The position numbers and the translations under genes were made by a program. The notes under the pieces are model-generated. The model saw only the letters and a program-made list of their open reading frames with translations. It searched no databases and was not told the DNA's origin. A stretch of 64,000 bases of DNA from Pseudomonas sp. WS 5079 (GTDB lineage: Bacteria > Pseudomonadota > Gammaproteobacteria > Pseudomonadales > Pseudomonadaceae), in the NCBI RefSeq assembly GCF_012985465.1, contig NZ_JAAQWN010000014.1:1-64000 (forward strand), read 5' to 3'. Below, one piece after another: positions 44,595-52,362 of the stretch. The stretch's first letter is position 1; every line of letters starts with the position of its first letter.

Positions 44595-44703
44595 CCTGTA
44601 GGAGCCGGCTTGCCGGCGATGGTCTTTCACGATGACGGGGCATTATTTGACGTTGTGGGTGTTCTGGCTGGCGCCATCGCCGGCAAGCCGGCTCCTACAG
44701 GGG
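44595..44703. repeat. REP pair (inverted)
   Basis: CCTGTAGGAGCCGGCTTGCC faces GGCAAGCCGGCTCCTACAGG. It separates the polyol operon from the fatty-acid-hydroxylase-like gene, both of which point away. Confidence 0.92.
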
Positions 44704-44774
44704 CAAGCTCAGTTCGCAAAATCGGCAGGCCGGGCTAAGCTCACTCACCAATAAAAAATACAACAGGCTGCGCC

Positions 44775-45461
44775 ATGACCCATCCCACCGAGGCCTTTCG
44801 CCACCGCTACCGTGCCGCGGTCCATCCGCGCTACAACCCGTGGCTGCATGCCGGTTTTGTGCTGATCTACGGTTTGTCCTGCATCCTCCTGGCCTGGGGC
44901 AGCACCCAGCACATCCAGGCCTGGGAATGGCTGACCATTCCCCTGACACTGGTGTTTTTCAATCTGTGCATCTACCTCGTCCACCGTCACCTCGGCCATC
45001 ATAAACACGGCCTCGCCAAGCTGTTCTATGCGCGCCATACCGGCGACCACCACAGCTTTTTCACCCCCGGCCATATGACCTATGACAGCCCCAGGGACTG
45101 GCGGGTGATCCTGTTTCCGGCCTGGTTGATCGTCCTCCACAGCCTGGCCATCACCCTCCCCGCCTGGTGGCTGCTCAAGCAGTTCAACCCCAACGTCGCC
45201 GGGTTGTTCGCCGGGTGCATGATCCTCGGTTACCTGCTCTACGAAACCTTCCACGCCTGCGAGCACCTGCCTGCCGCGCATCCCCTGGCCCGCTTGCCGT
45301 GGATCCGGCACATGCACCAGCTGCACGCACTGCATCACCGCCGTGAGTTGATGCAAGGGCGCAACTTCAACATCGTGCTGCCGCTGATGGACTATCTGTT
45401 CGGCACGTTGCACTGGGAGCCCGCCACACCCTCCTCCAAAGACCCGCGGGAAGCACCATGA
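44775..45461 (+). CDS. fatty acid hydroxylase/sterol desaturase-like membrane protein
   Basis: A 228-residue membrane di-iron oxygenase-like protein. Four His clusters in order: HRHLGHH (about residues 75-81), HTGDHH (about 91-96), HACEH (about 160-164) and HALHHRR (about 181-187). They match the eight-His di-iron site of the fatty acid hydroxylase superfamily. Hydrophobic segments at about 25-45, 50-72 and 115-160 anchor it in the inner membrane. Members hydroxylate or desaturate lipids or carotenoids with O2; the substrate is unknown. Its last codons overlap the next start (ATGA). Confidence 0.85.
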   Translation: MTHPTEAFRHRYRAAVHPRYNPWLHAGFVLIYGLSCILLAWGSTQHIQAWEWLTIPLTLVFFNLCIYLVHRHLGHHKHGLAKLFYARHTGDHHSFFTPGHMTYDSPRDWRVILFPAWLIVLHSLAITLPAWWLLKQFNPNVAGLFAGCMILGYLLYETFHACEHLPAAHPLARLPWIRHMHQLHALHHRRELMQGRNFNIVLPLMDYLFGTLHWEPATPSSKDPREAP

Positions 45462-46540
45462 GCCAAACAATCCGTCATCTGCTGTTGCTGGTGTTGATCC
45501 TTGTCGCCGCCTTTTTGCTGCTGATGCCCACCGAGGTGCAGCCAGTCAATTGGGCTGCGCCCAAGGCGCCATCCATGCGGGATGGGCCCTACAGCGAAAA
45601 CCAGCGCCTGAAGGATGTCCAGCGGGTTGGCGCCCAGGGCATCGCCGGGCCCGAGGCGTTGCTGGTGGATGCCCAGGGTTTACTGGTTACCGGCCTGCAT
45701 GACGGGCGAATCATCCGCACCGCGCCAGACAGCAACACCCTGGACGTGCTGGTCAACACCGGCGGCCGCCCGCTGGGCCTGGCGCAGCATCCGGACGGGC
45801 GCCTGATCATTGCCGATGGGGTCAAGGGCCTGCTGGCATTGGACGGCCAGCGCCAACTGAGCACCCTGAGCACCAGTGCCAATGGCCTGCCCTTCGGCTT
45901 TACCGATGATGTAACGGTGGATGCTGCCGGGCGCTACGCCTACTTCAGCGACGCGTCGAGCCGCTGGGGCTATGGCCAGGATGGTGAAGCGGTGATCGAG
46001 CACGGGGGCGATGGCCGGTTGTTGCGTTATGACTTCAGCAACGGCCAGACCGAGGTGCTGCTGGACCACCTGCAATTTGCCAACGGCGTGGCGCTGGGGC
46101 CGGATGAAAGCTATGTGCTGGTCAATGAAACCGGGGCCTATCGCATCAGCCGCTTTTGGCTCAAGGGCGACAAGGCTGGCACCCACGATCTGTTTATCGA
46201 CAACCTGCCGGGGCTGCCGGACAACCTCACCTTCAACGGCCGGGATCGGTTCTGGGTGGCGCTGTATTCGCCGCGTAACCCCCTGCTCGATGGCTTGGCC
46301 GGTTACCCCGCGATACGCAAGATGATGGTGCGGGCGCTGATGGTGGTGCCCAAGCCCATCGAGCGCAAAGCCTTTGTGCTGGGGTTGGATGTGCATGGCC
46401 AGGTGGTCGCCAACCTGCAGGATGGTAGCGCGGGCAACTACTCACCCATTACCAGCGCCCGCGAACACGGTGAATGGCTGTACCTGGGCTCGCTGAAGAA
46501 CACCAGCATGGCCCGCTTGCCGCTGAAACTGGCCCTGTAG
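45458..46540 (+). CDS. SMP-30/strictosidine-synthase-like beta-propeller protein
   Basis: A 360-residue protein with an N-terminal hydrophobic signal anchor (LLLLVLILVAAFLLLMP), then a six-bladed beta-propeller of the SMP-30/gluconolactonase/strictosidine-synthase-like group. Motifs: GPEALLVDAQGLLVTGLHDG, RPLGLAQHPDGRLIIAD and FANGVALGPDESYVLVNETG. Family members hydrolyse lactones or organophosphates or have unknown membrane roles. It probably faces the periplasm. Translational coupling to the fatty-acid-hydroxylase-like gene suggests one pathway, perhaps a modified lipid or lactone. That link is inference. Confidence 0.85.
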   Translation: MSQTIRHLLLLVLILVAAFLLLMPTEVQPVNWAAPKAPSMRDGPYSENQRLKDVQRVGAQGIAGPEALLVDAQGLLVTGLHDGRIIRTAPDSNTLDVLVNTGGRPLGLAQHPDGRLIIADGVKGLLALDGQRQLSTLSTSANGLPFGFTDDVTVDAAGRYAYFSDASSRWGYGQDGEAVIEHGGDGRLLRYDFSNGQTEVLLDHLQFANGVALGPDESYVLVNETGAYRISRFWLKGDKAGTHDLFIDNLPGLPDNLTFNGRDRFWVALYSPRNPLLDGLAGYPAIRKMMVRALMVVPKPIERKAFVLGLDVHGQVVANLQDGSAGNYSPITSAREHGEWLYLGSLKNTSMARLPLKLAL

Positions 46541-46545
46541 AAGCT

Positions 46546-46571
46546 GGCTTGCCGGCGGGCGCCGGCAAGCC
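46546..46571. terminator. REP-derived hairpin between convergent genes
   Basis: GGCTTGCCGGC-GGGC-GCCGGCAAGCC, an 11-bp perfect stem with a 4-base loop, six bases after the propeller gene stop and 10 bases before the stop of the convergent secreted-protein gene. The sequence is REP-like. CGCTTTCTGG follows on the plus strand, only a weak U-run. It probably ends both transcripts. Confidence 0.65.
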
Positions 46572-46580
46572 GCTTTCTGG

Positions 46581-48044
46581 TTAGCGCACGATGGTCTGGC
46601 TGCAGATATGCCCCAGGCTTACGTACTGCGTGATATTGCCGCCTACACCAACACCCGGGAACTCCTTGAGCTCGATGCGCCAGCCGCCCATGTTGAACCA
46701 GGTCCGCCAGTTGTACGTCTGGCCGGACGAGCTGTCCGGGTAGACCACATTCAGATCGCCGGAGCAGGTGCCCAGGTCGACGTTGCCGGAGGCTGCGCCG
46801 GTGATACCGGTCTTGGCCTCGTAGTCGACCCAGTGGTAGTTGATGGTGTTATCGAAGCGTTTGTCGACCCGCAGCACCGGGGTCACGCCGCGCAGCGGCT
46901 CACCGGTGCTGTCCGACCATTGGGTGCTCCAGCTCAGGCTACGGGAGGCCTGGGTGGCCAGTTGCATGATCGAACTGGGAATGCGCACCACGTTGTCGCC
47001 ATTCACATTGTTCTGGTTCAGTCGTGGTGCCGAGCCAAAGGACAAGATGTATCGCGCCTGCGGGTTGAGCGCCACTGCCGGGTTGGCCCGCACCCGCACC
47101 TTGACGGTATAGCCAGGCGTGAGGTTGGGGTACGTGGAGGTGTTGTTTGGCTGGATCACCACCCAGTTATTGCCATCGAAGCGCTCGAAAATCCACTGGT
47201 TGCGGGTGCCCGCGCCGTCATCGCCAAGGAACATGCCCACGCCCTGGCCGCGCAGCGCGGTGAAGTCGAAGTAATCGACATCGTTGACGCTGTCGAGGTT
47301 GCCGGCCACCTGGTTCAGCGCGTCTGGCAAGGCGAACGCGGTTTGCGCGGTGTCGTTGGGCTCGAAGGCGTCGATGTTGCTGTCCACCGCCACGCCAAAA
47401 CTGAACTGCGAATTGCTCGCGGTGTTGGCCACCATGTACCAGTAGTAATCGCCGGCAGGCATCACGCCGTTGAGGTATTCATCGGCGCTGCCGGCGTTAT
47501 CAGAGGTGCCCGCCAGCGTCAGGTTACCCTGGCCGTCGTCATGGAACAGGCTCAACGACATATCGGTACCGGCGCTCTGGTTCAGCAGCTGAACCTGGAT
47601 GCGCGCGCTTTGCGCGAGGTTGAAGTGGTAGGCCACTTGCGCCCCGGTTTCCACACCGCTGACGGTGTACAGGGTGTTGATATCCAGGGTTGGGAACAAG
47701 GGAGTGAAAGCGGCAATCGCTGCACCTTGCAACTGCTTCTCGCCAGGTTTTTTCAGCTCATCAACCCGCGTGTCCACCGGCGCGCTGCTGGCTGCGGCCT
47801 TGCTTGCCAGCGCCTTGGCCTTACCCGCCTTGGCCGCCTTGAGTTTTTGCGTAAGTTCGGCCGAAAGCTTCGAGGACTCAACCTTGCCCCCCACTTTGAG
47901 CGCTTGGTCCACCGCTTGCTTGACCGCCTGGGCGGACAGTTTGGCGGGGGCTTGCGAAGGGTACTGCTCGGCCAGGGCAAAGGCCGAAACGAAGCAGGAG
48001 GCCGCCATGGCCGCGCCCAGCATAAAGGCTTTTTTCGATTTCAT
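46581..48044 (-). CDS. secreted PPC-domain protein of unknown function
   Basis: A 487-residue protein. A Sec signal peptide ends near ALA (residues 23-25). A Lys/Ala-rich helical region at about 35-85 (ELTQKLKAAKAGKAKALA) may be a propeptide or linker. Two bacterial prepeptidase (PPC)-like beta domains follow; the second carries DAFEPNDTAQTAFAL and NDVDYFDF. The C-terminal region has paired Cys (LGTCSGDL and HICSQTIV) and a WRTWFNMGGWRI stretch. No catalytic motif was recognised. GGAT lies six to nine bases before the ATG. A near-consensus LexA box is 80-99 bp upstream, so DNA-damage induction is possible. It is convergent with the propeller gene. Confidence 0.75.
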   Translation of the reverse strand: MKSKKAFMLGAAMAASCFVSAFALAEQYPSQAPAKLSAQAVKQAVDQALKVGGKVESSKLSAELTQKLKAAKAGKAKALASKAAASSAPVDTRVDELKKPGEKQLQGAAIAAFTPLFPTLDINTLYTVSGVETGAQVAYHFNLAQSARIQVQLLNQSAGTDMSLSLFHDDGQGNLTLAGTSDNAGSADEYLNGVMPAGDYYWYMVANTASNSQFSFGVAVDSNIDAFEPNDTAQTAFALPDALNQVAGNLDSVNDVDYFDFTALRGQGVGMFLGDDGAGTRNQWIFERFDGNNWVVIQPNNTSTYPNLTPGYTVKVRVRANPAVALNPQARYILSFGSAPRLNQNNVNGDNVVRIPSSIMQLATQASRSLSWSTQWSDSTGEPLRGVTPVLRVDKRFDNTINYHWVDYEAKTGITGAASGNVDLGTCSGDLNVVYPDSSSGQTYNWRTWFNMGGWRIELKEFPGVGVGGNITQYVSLGHICSQTIVR

Positions 48045-48123
48045 TTTTTATCCATCCATAGTTAAAAAATTGTGGCGTCGGTGCGCGGTGAAATCCGTTC
48101 ACCTGGGATGGACTGTAGGATAT

Positions 48124-48143
48124 GACTGTATATATGTACAGTA
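48124..48143. promoter_or_regulatory. LexA (SOS) box
   Basis: GACTGTATATATGTACAGTA matches the consensus TACTGTATATATATACAGTA at 18 of 20 positions by eye, with both CTGT and ACAG half-sites at the right spacing. It sits in the promoter region shared by the secreted PPC protein (80 bp away, minus strand) and the Ais-type phosphatase (147 bp away, plus strand). No standard SOS gene is adjacent. Confidence 0.75.
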
Positions 48144-48289
48144 TTTTTTAAGATGAATGTGCGAAAGACCGTGACCGCCAAGGCAATTTTTTCACATCGA
48201 TTTCACTGGCCGACCACGCCCCTGCCCCTACATTGCCCGGCAACACAAACAGCTGTACCTCAGGTGCCAGGGTGGAGAGCGTGGTTGAA

Positions 48290-48940
48290 ATGAATTGCCC
48301 GGATGAACGCCGGGCGAAAACCCTCAGGCAGTCAGGGCTGCGTTTCGGTGCGCTGATCGCCCTGAGCCTTGTAGTGATGGGCGCCATGCTCTGGCCCACC
48401 ACGCCGCAGAACCTGGGCGTCGACAATCGTCTGGTCACTTCAGGGGCCCTGGCAGCCTGGCGCAGTGGCAACCTGATCGTGCTGGTGCGCCATGAAGAAC
48501 GCTGCGACCGCTCCAGCAATCCGTGCCTGGGCCCTGTCGATGGCTTGACCCGCCCCGGCAGTGTCTCGGCAGTGGCGGTGGGTAGCGCATTCCATACCCT
48601 GGGCATGTCCCACAGCGACGTGTTGAGCAGCCCCACCACGCGTACCTTGCAAACTTCGCAGTTCATGTTCGGCGACGTCCACGTGTTACCCGACCGCTTG
48701 ACCTTGTGTGGCACCGCCCTCGCGCATGACCTGCCGGCACGCAAGATTGCCGGGCGCAACCTGTTGCTGGTCACCCATAGCGAATGCATCGGCGACCTGG
48801 AGCGGGTGCTGGGCTACCCCCACGCCGACGGTGCCGAATACGGCAGCTCGCTGTTTGTCCGGGTCGGCACCAACGGCAAGCTCAAGGTACTGGGCGTCTT
48901 GAACAGCCAGGACTGGGCCGCCGCCCTTGGCCACCTCTAG
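48290..48940 (+). CDS. histidine phosphatase family, Ais/PmrG-like
   Basis: A 216-residue protein. An N-terminal membrane anchor (LRFGALIALSLVVMGAMLW) is followed by a branch-2-like histidine phosphatase core. Catalytic LVRHEERCD holds the phospho-His and Arg; SSPTTRTLQTSQ supplies the second Arg; LLVTHSEC has the second His. This arrangement is that of Ais/PmrG, which removes phosphate from LPS core heptose(II) in the periplasm and modulates polymyxin sensitivity. GGAGAG lies ten bases before the chosen ATG; an earlier ATG at 48233 has no such site. It ends three bases from the stop of the convergent protease gene. Whether the LexA box controls it is unknown. Confidence 0.8.
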   Translation: MNCPDERRAKTLRQSGLRFGALIALSLVVMGAMLWPTTPQNLGVDNRLVTSGALAAWRSGNLIVLVRHEERCDRSSNPCLGPVDGLTRPGSVSAVAVGSAFHTLGMSHSDVLSSPTTRTLQTSQFMFGDVHVLPDRLTLCGTALAHDLPARKIAGRNLLLVTHSECIGDLERVLGYPHADGAEYGSSLFVRVGTNGKLKVLGVLNSQDWAAALGHL

Positions 48941-48943
48941 CAG

Positions 48944-50359
48944 TCAGCTCACAATATCGCTGCGCCGCAACTCTCCCTGCACCTGCAGCAGGAAGGGCGC
49001 CTCGGTAGGCTTTCCAGCAATCTGCAACGTGCTCATGTTCGACTGGCGGTCATAACTGACGATGGCTTCGCCGCTCGCCCCAGAAAACCTGCTGACAAAC
49101 TGCAACGGTCTGCCGCCCAACTGCGCGGTGATCCCTGACACATCGACTTTGTCCTGGCCACTGACAAAGTCCTGGACCCGGTCCGGTGCCGCAGCATTGG
49201 ACTCGTTGATTTTTCCATAGACGAAGGTGTCGTTGCCCTTGCCGCCCCACAGCGTGTCGGCACCTTCAGCGCCGTAGAGCACATCGTTCCCGTCACCACC
49301 GCGCAACTGGTTATTCGCTGCGTTGCCCACCAGGCAATCGTTGCCTTTGCCACCCGTGGCATGCTCGATCGTGACGCCATAAGCAATGCAAACGTTGCCT
49401 TTAAGGCCACCCACATCGGAAAACGTCCCCGCCTTGAGGCTGATTTTCTGGTCCTGCTCATAACCCGAAAAGTCCAGCGTGTCGGTCCCGCCGCCATCCC
49501 AAATAGCAGCGACCATCTTGTCGTTCTTGCGGTGGATACTCAGGAAGTCACGCTGGGTATTGGAGTTGAAACCGTAGGTGGTGTCGTCATTGCGCGTCTT
49601 GAGATTGGCGCCATATCGGGACTGGTAAGCCGTTATATCGTCCAATTGTGGCGCCGATGAACGAAAGCCGTCATGCCGCATGTAGGCGGTGCGCTCGCCC
49701 CTGTAGCTCATGCCGGTGTGGCTTTGCGAATCTTCGTGGGAGTCGAGTTGGTTGCGCGTGAAGCTGCCGTCATAGCGCCCAGGATGCTGTAACCCCATCG
49801 CATGCCCCAGTTCATGGACAATCGTGTGCCGGCCGGCATCGCCAAGGGCTGCGTTGGCAACGCTGTGCTCCTCAGGCGTGTTTACAAACCACACCTCACC
49901 CCCACGGCCACTGCCCGGCAGCACCGCATGGGGGTTACCGCTCTGGGAACGGCCGTTGCGGTCGACCTTTTGCCCATAGTTGCCAATGCTGATATGCCCT
50001 TCGCTTTTTGCCGTCCTGGGCCCTTCGCTGAACTTCACGTTCGCCACATCTGCAATCGACTCAAGGCTGCGCCGGGTCTGCTGCCTCTGGTTCTCGAGGA
50101 TATGGCTGAACCCGGTCTTGTTCTGCCAAACCTGCTTGGGGTCGGCGGGCGGGGCGCGGAACTCGTAGGAAACCAAGCGCGTGCCATCAGCGTTCGTGTC
50201 CGGCCAGCCCGAACTGGAACGCCACAGCGACTTGGCCGCATCCCCCGTGGTCTTGGACGCCAGCCCATTGTGCTGGATGCCATTGCCACGATCATCGCGA
50301 TGGCGAAACTGATCAATCGTCTGGAACAGTGGACTTCCTTGCATTGCGGGGGTCGACAT
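48944..50359 (-). CDS. serralysin-type (AprA-like) secreted metalloprotease
   Basis: A 471-residue M10B metalloprotease. There is no Sec signal, as in serralysins. The Zn site is HELGHAMGLQHPG with the three His, followed by the Met-turn (GMSY), whose Tyr is the fifth ligand. RTX calcium-binding repeats follow: GGKGNDCLVG, GGDGNDVLYG, GGKGNDTFVYG. The C-terminal domain ends in an acidic/hydrophobic tail (SDIVS), the usual type I secretion signal form. The length is near the 470-480 of AprA. The T1SS genes (aprDEF) and the inhibitor aprI that normally accompany aprA are absent here, so it would need an exporter encoded elsewhere. The coding sequence looks less GC-rich than its neighbours. AGGAG is eight bases before the ATG. 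Confidence 0.9.
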   Translation of the reverse strand: MSTPAMQGSPLFQTIDQFRHRDDRGNGIQHNGLASKTTGDAAKSLWRSSSGWPDTNADGTRLVSYEFRAPPADPKQVWQNKTGFSHILENQRQQTRRSLESIADVANVKFSEGPRTAKSEGHISIGNYGQKVDRNGRSQSGNPHAVLPGSGRGGEVWFVNTPEEHSVANAALGDAGRHTIVHELGHAMGLQHPGRYDGSFTRNQLDSHEDSQSHTGMSYRGERTAYMRHDGFRSSAPQLDDITAYQSRYGANLKTRNDDTTYGFNSNTQRDFLSIHRKNDKMVAAIWDGGGTDTLDFSGYEQDQKISLKAGTFSDVGGLKGNVCIAYGVTIEHATGGKGNDCLVGNAANNQLRGGDGNDVLYGAEGADTLWGGKGNDTFVYGKINESNAAAPDRVQDFVSGQDKVDVSGITAQLGGRPLQFVSRFSGASGEAIVSYDRQSNMSTLQIAGKPTEAPFLLQVQGELRRSDIVS

Positions 50360-50520
50360 GGCTCTGGCTCCTGGGTCGTTTCAGATCCGAGAGGCACCGT
50401 TGCGTGCGCTCTACCGGCCGAACCTTGAAGGAGCCTGGCTGGCTGCGGTATCACGAAAAGTCTGCATTTGTTATGGGAAACAGCGACGCGCAGGCTGGTT
50501 GTTTCAAACAAAGACCGTCA

Positions 50521-50991
50521 TCACCCCGGCAACGGAATCACCCGCAACGGCCTGACCGACTTGTAGGAAAAGCTCGAATAGATTTCCTTCACACACGGCA
50601 ATGTCTGCAACACCTCCCGGGCAAATTCGCCGAAGGACTCCAGGTCCTTGGCCACCACTTCCAGCAAAAAATCATAGCGCCCGGACACGTTATGGCAGGC
50701 GACGATTTCCGGGATGTCCAGCAACCGCTGTTCAAACGCCCGGGCGATTTCCTTGGAGTGGGTGTCCATCATGATGCTGACAAACGCCGTGACCCCATAG
50801 CCCAGGGCCTTGGGCGAGAGAATCGCCTGGTAGCCGCCGATCACGCCGCTGTCTTCCAGGTTCTTGATCCGGCGCCAGCACGGCGAGGTGGTCAGGGAAA
50901 CGCGCTCGGCCAGTTCGGCAACGGTCAGGCGCGCGTTGCCTTGCAGGGCGTTTAACAGGGCTTTGTCGGTACGGTCCAGGCTGCTGGGCAT
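50521..50991 (-). CDS. mdeR: Lrp/AsnC-family regulator, MdeR-like
   Basis: A 156-residue Lrp/AsnC protein. N-terminal HTH: LDRTDKALLNALQGNARLTV, then LAERVSLTTSPCWRRIKNLE. C-terminal RAM ligand/oligomerisation domain: AFVSIMMDTHSKE and CHNVSGRYDFLLEVVAKD. It is divergent from methionine gamma-lyase at 51115, the same arrangement as mdeR-mdeA in Pseudomonas putida, where MdeR activates mdeA in response to L-methionine. The ATG at 50991 has GAGG six bases upstream; an in-frame opening to 51027 adds twelve non-conserved residues. Confidence 0.88.
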   Translation of the reverse strand: MPSSLDRTDKALLNALQGNARLTVAELAERVSLTTSPCWRRIKNLEDSGVIGGYQAILSPKALGYGVTAFVSIMMDTHSKEIARAFEQRLLDIPEIVACHNVSGRYDFLLEVVAKDLESFGEFAREVLQTLPCVKEIYSSFSYKSVRPLRVIPLPG

Positions 50992-51114
50992 GTCTTGCCT
51001 CAAATTGTTATTTTTATGGGACTTCATCCTTCGCCAGCGGTTTTTCTCGGCAAAGTAGGCAACGTTCGGCCTCGGTTATGAGCATAGCATTGTAGGAAAT
51101 AAGGAGCGTCCGAC

Positions 51115-52353
51115 ATGCACAATAAACACAATACATTCGGCTTTTCTACCCGCGCCATTCACTACGGCTACGATGCGCAAGACCATCACGGGGCCCTGGT
51201 GCCGCCGATCTACCTGTCGGCGACCTTTGCCTTCCCGACCGCCGAATACGGCGCGGGGTGTTTTGCCGGTGAAGAAAGCGGGCACTTCTACACGCGCATT
51301 TCCAACCCGACCCTGGCGCTGCTGGAGTCACGCATGGCCACCCTGGAGGGCGGCGAGGCAGCAGTGGCATTCAGTTCCGGCATGGGCGCGATTGCCGCGA
51401 CCTTCTGGACCCTGCTGCGCCCCGGCGATGAGGTGATCGTCAGCCAGACCTTGTACGGCTGCACTTTCTCCCTGCTGCACCATGGCATCGGCCAGTTCGG
51501 CGTCAAGGTGCGCCATGTCGACCTGTCGGACCTCGACGCCCTGCGCGCCGCACTCTCCCCCGCGACCCGCATGATCTACTGCGAAACCCCGGCCAACCCC
51601 AACCTGCAATTGATCGACATTGCCGCCGTGGCCAAGATCGCTCACCAGCAACCCAACATTACTGTGGTCATCGATAACACCTACTGCACCCCGTACCTGC
51701 AACGCCCGCTGGAAATGGGCGCCGATGTGGTGGTGCATTCGGCCACCAAGTACCTCAGCGGGCATGGCGATATCACCGCCGGGATCGCCGTCAGCCGCCA
51801 TGACCTGGCACAACGCATCCGCCTGCAAGGCTTGAAGGACCTGACCGGTGCCGTCCTGTCGCCCCAGGACGCCTTTTTATTGATGCGCGGCCTCAAGACC
51901 CTGGCCCTGCGCATGGATCGCCATTGCAGCAATGCCCAGGCCGTGGCCGAAGCCTTGCAGGCGCACCCGGCGGTCGCGTCGGTAACCTACCCCGGCCTGC
52001 GCTCCTTCCCACAATACGAGTTGGCGGCGCGGCAGATGAAACTCTCGGGTGGCATGATTGCCTTTGAACTCAAGGGCGGCATCGCCACCGGCAAGCGCTT
52101 CATGAACGCGCTCAAGCTGTTCAGCCGCGCGGTCAGCCTGGGCGACGCCGAATCCCTGGCCCAGCACCCGGCGAGCATGACCCATTCCACCTACACCCCA
52201 GAGGAACGTGCCCAACACGGGATTGCCGAAGGGCTGGTGCGTTTGTCGGTAGGGCTGGAGGATATTGCAGACCTGCTGGCCGATATCCAGCAGGCGCTGG
52301 CGCATTGCGTCAAGCGTGCGCCGGCGAGCAAACCGGCGACCCATTCTGTGTAG
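51115..52353 (+). CDS. mdeA: L-methionine gamma-lyase
   Basis: A 412-residue PLP enzyme of the Cys/Met metabolism family, cleaving L-methionine to methanethiol, 2-oxobutyrate and ammonia. Cys-116 (LYGCTF) is at the same number as the diagnostic active-site Cys of the P. putida enzyme. PLP Lys lies in HSATKYLSGHGD. TRISNPT and the C-terminal LAQHPASMTHSTYTPEER are the usual family segments, and it resembles the P. putida enzyme throughout. AAGGAG precedes the ATG by about eight bases. The companion gene mdeB (an E1-type 2-oxoacid dehydrogenase) is not downstream; an AraC regulator on the other strand is there instead. Confidence 0.95.
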   Translation: MHNKHNTFGFSTRAIHYGYDAQDHHGALVPPIYLSATFAFPTAEYGAGCFAGEESGHFYTRISNPTLALLESRMATLEGGEAAVAFSSGMGAIAATFWTLLRPGDEVIVSQTLYGCTFSLLHHGIGQFGVKVRHVDLSDLDALRAALSPATRMIYCETPANPNLQLIDIAAVAKIAHQQPNITVVIDNTYCTPYLQRPLEMGADVVVHSATKYLSGHGDITAGIAVSRHDLAQRIRLQGLKDLTGAVLSPQDAFLLMRGLKTLALRMDRHCSNAQAVAEALQAHPAVASVTYPGLRSFPQYELAARQMKLSGGMIAFELKGGIATGKRFMNALKLFSRAVSLGDAESLAQHPASMTHSTYTPEERAQHGIAEGLVRLSVGLEDIADLLADIQQALAHCVKRAPASKPATHSV

Positions 52354-52362
52354 GAATGGGGG

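Noticed and set aside
48153..48293. 46-codon frame (begins MNVRKTVTAK) just right of the LexA box, overlapping the phosphatase start
   Set aside because: Tempting as an SOS peptide, but it has no good ribosome site and no recognisable family; kept only as a possibility.
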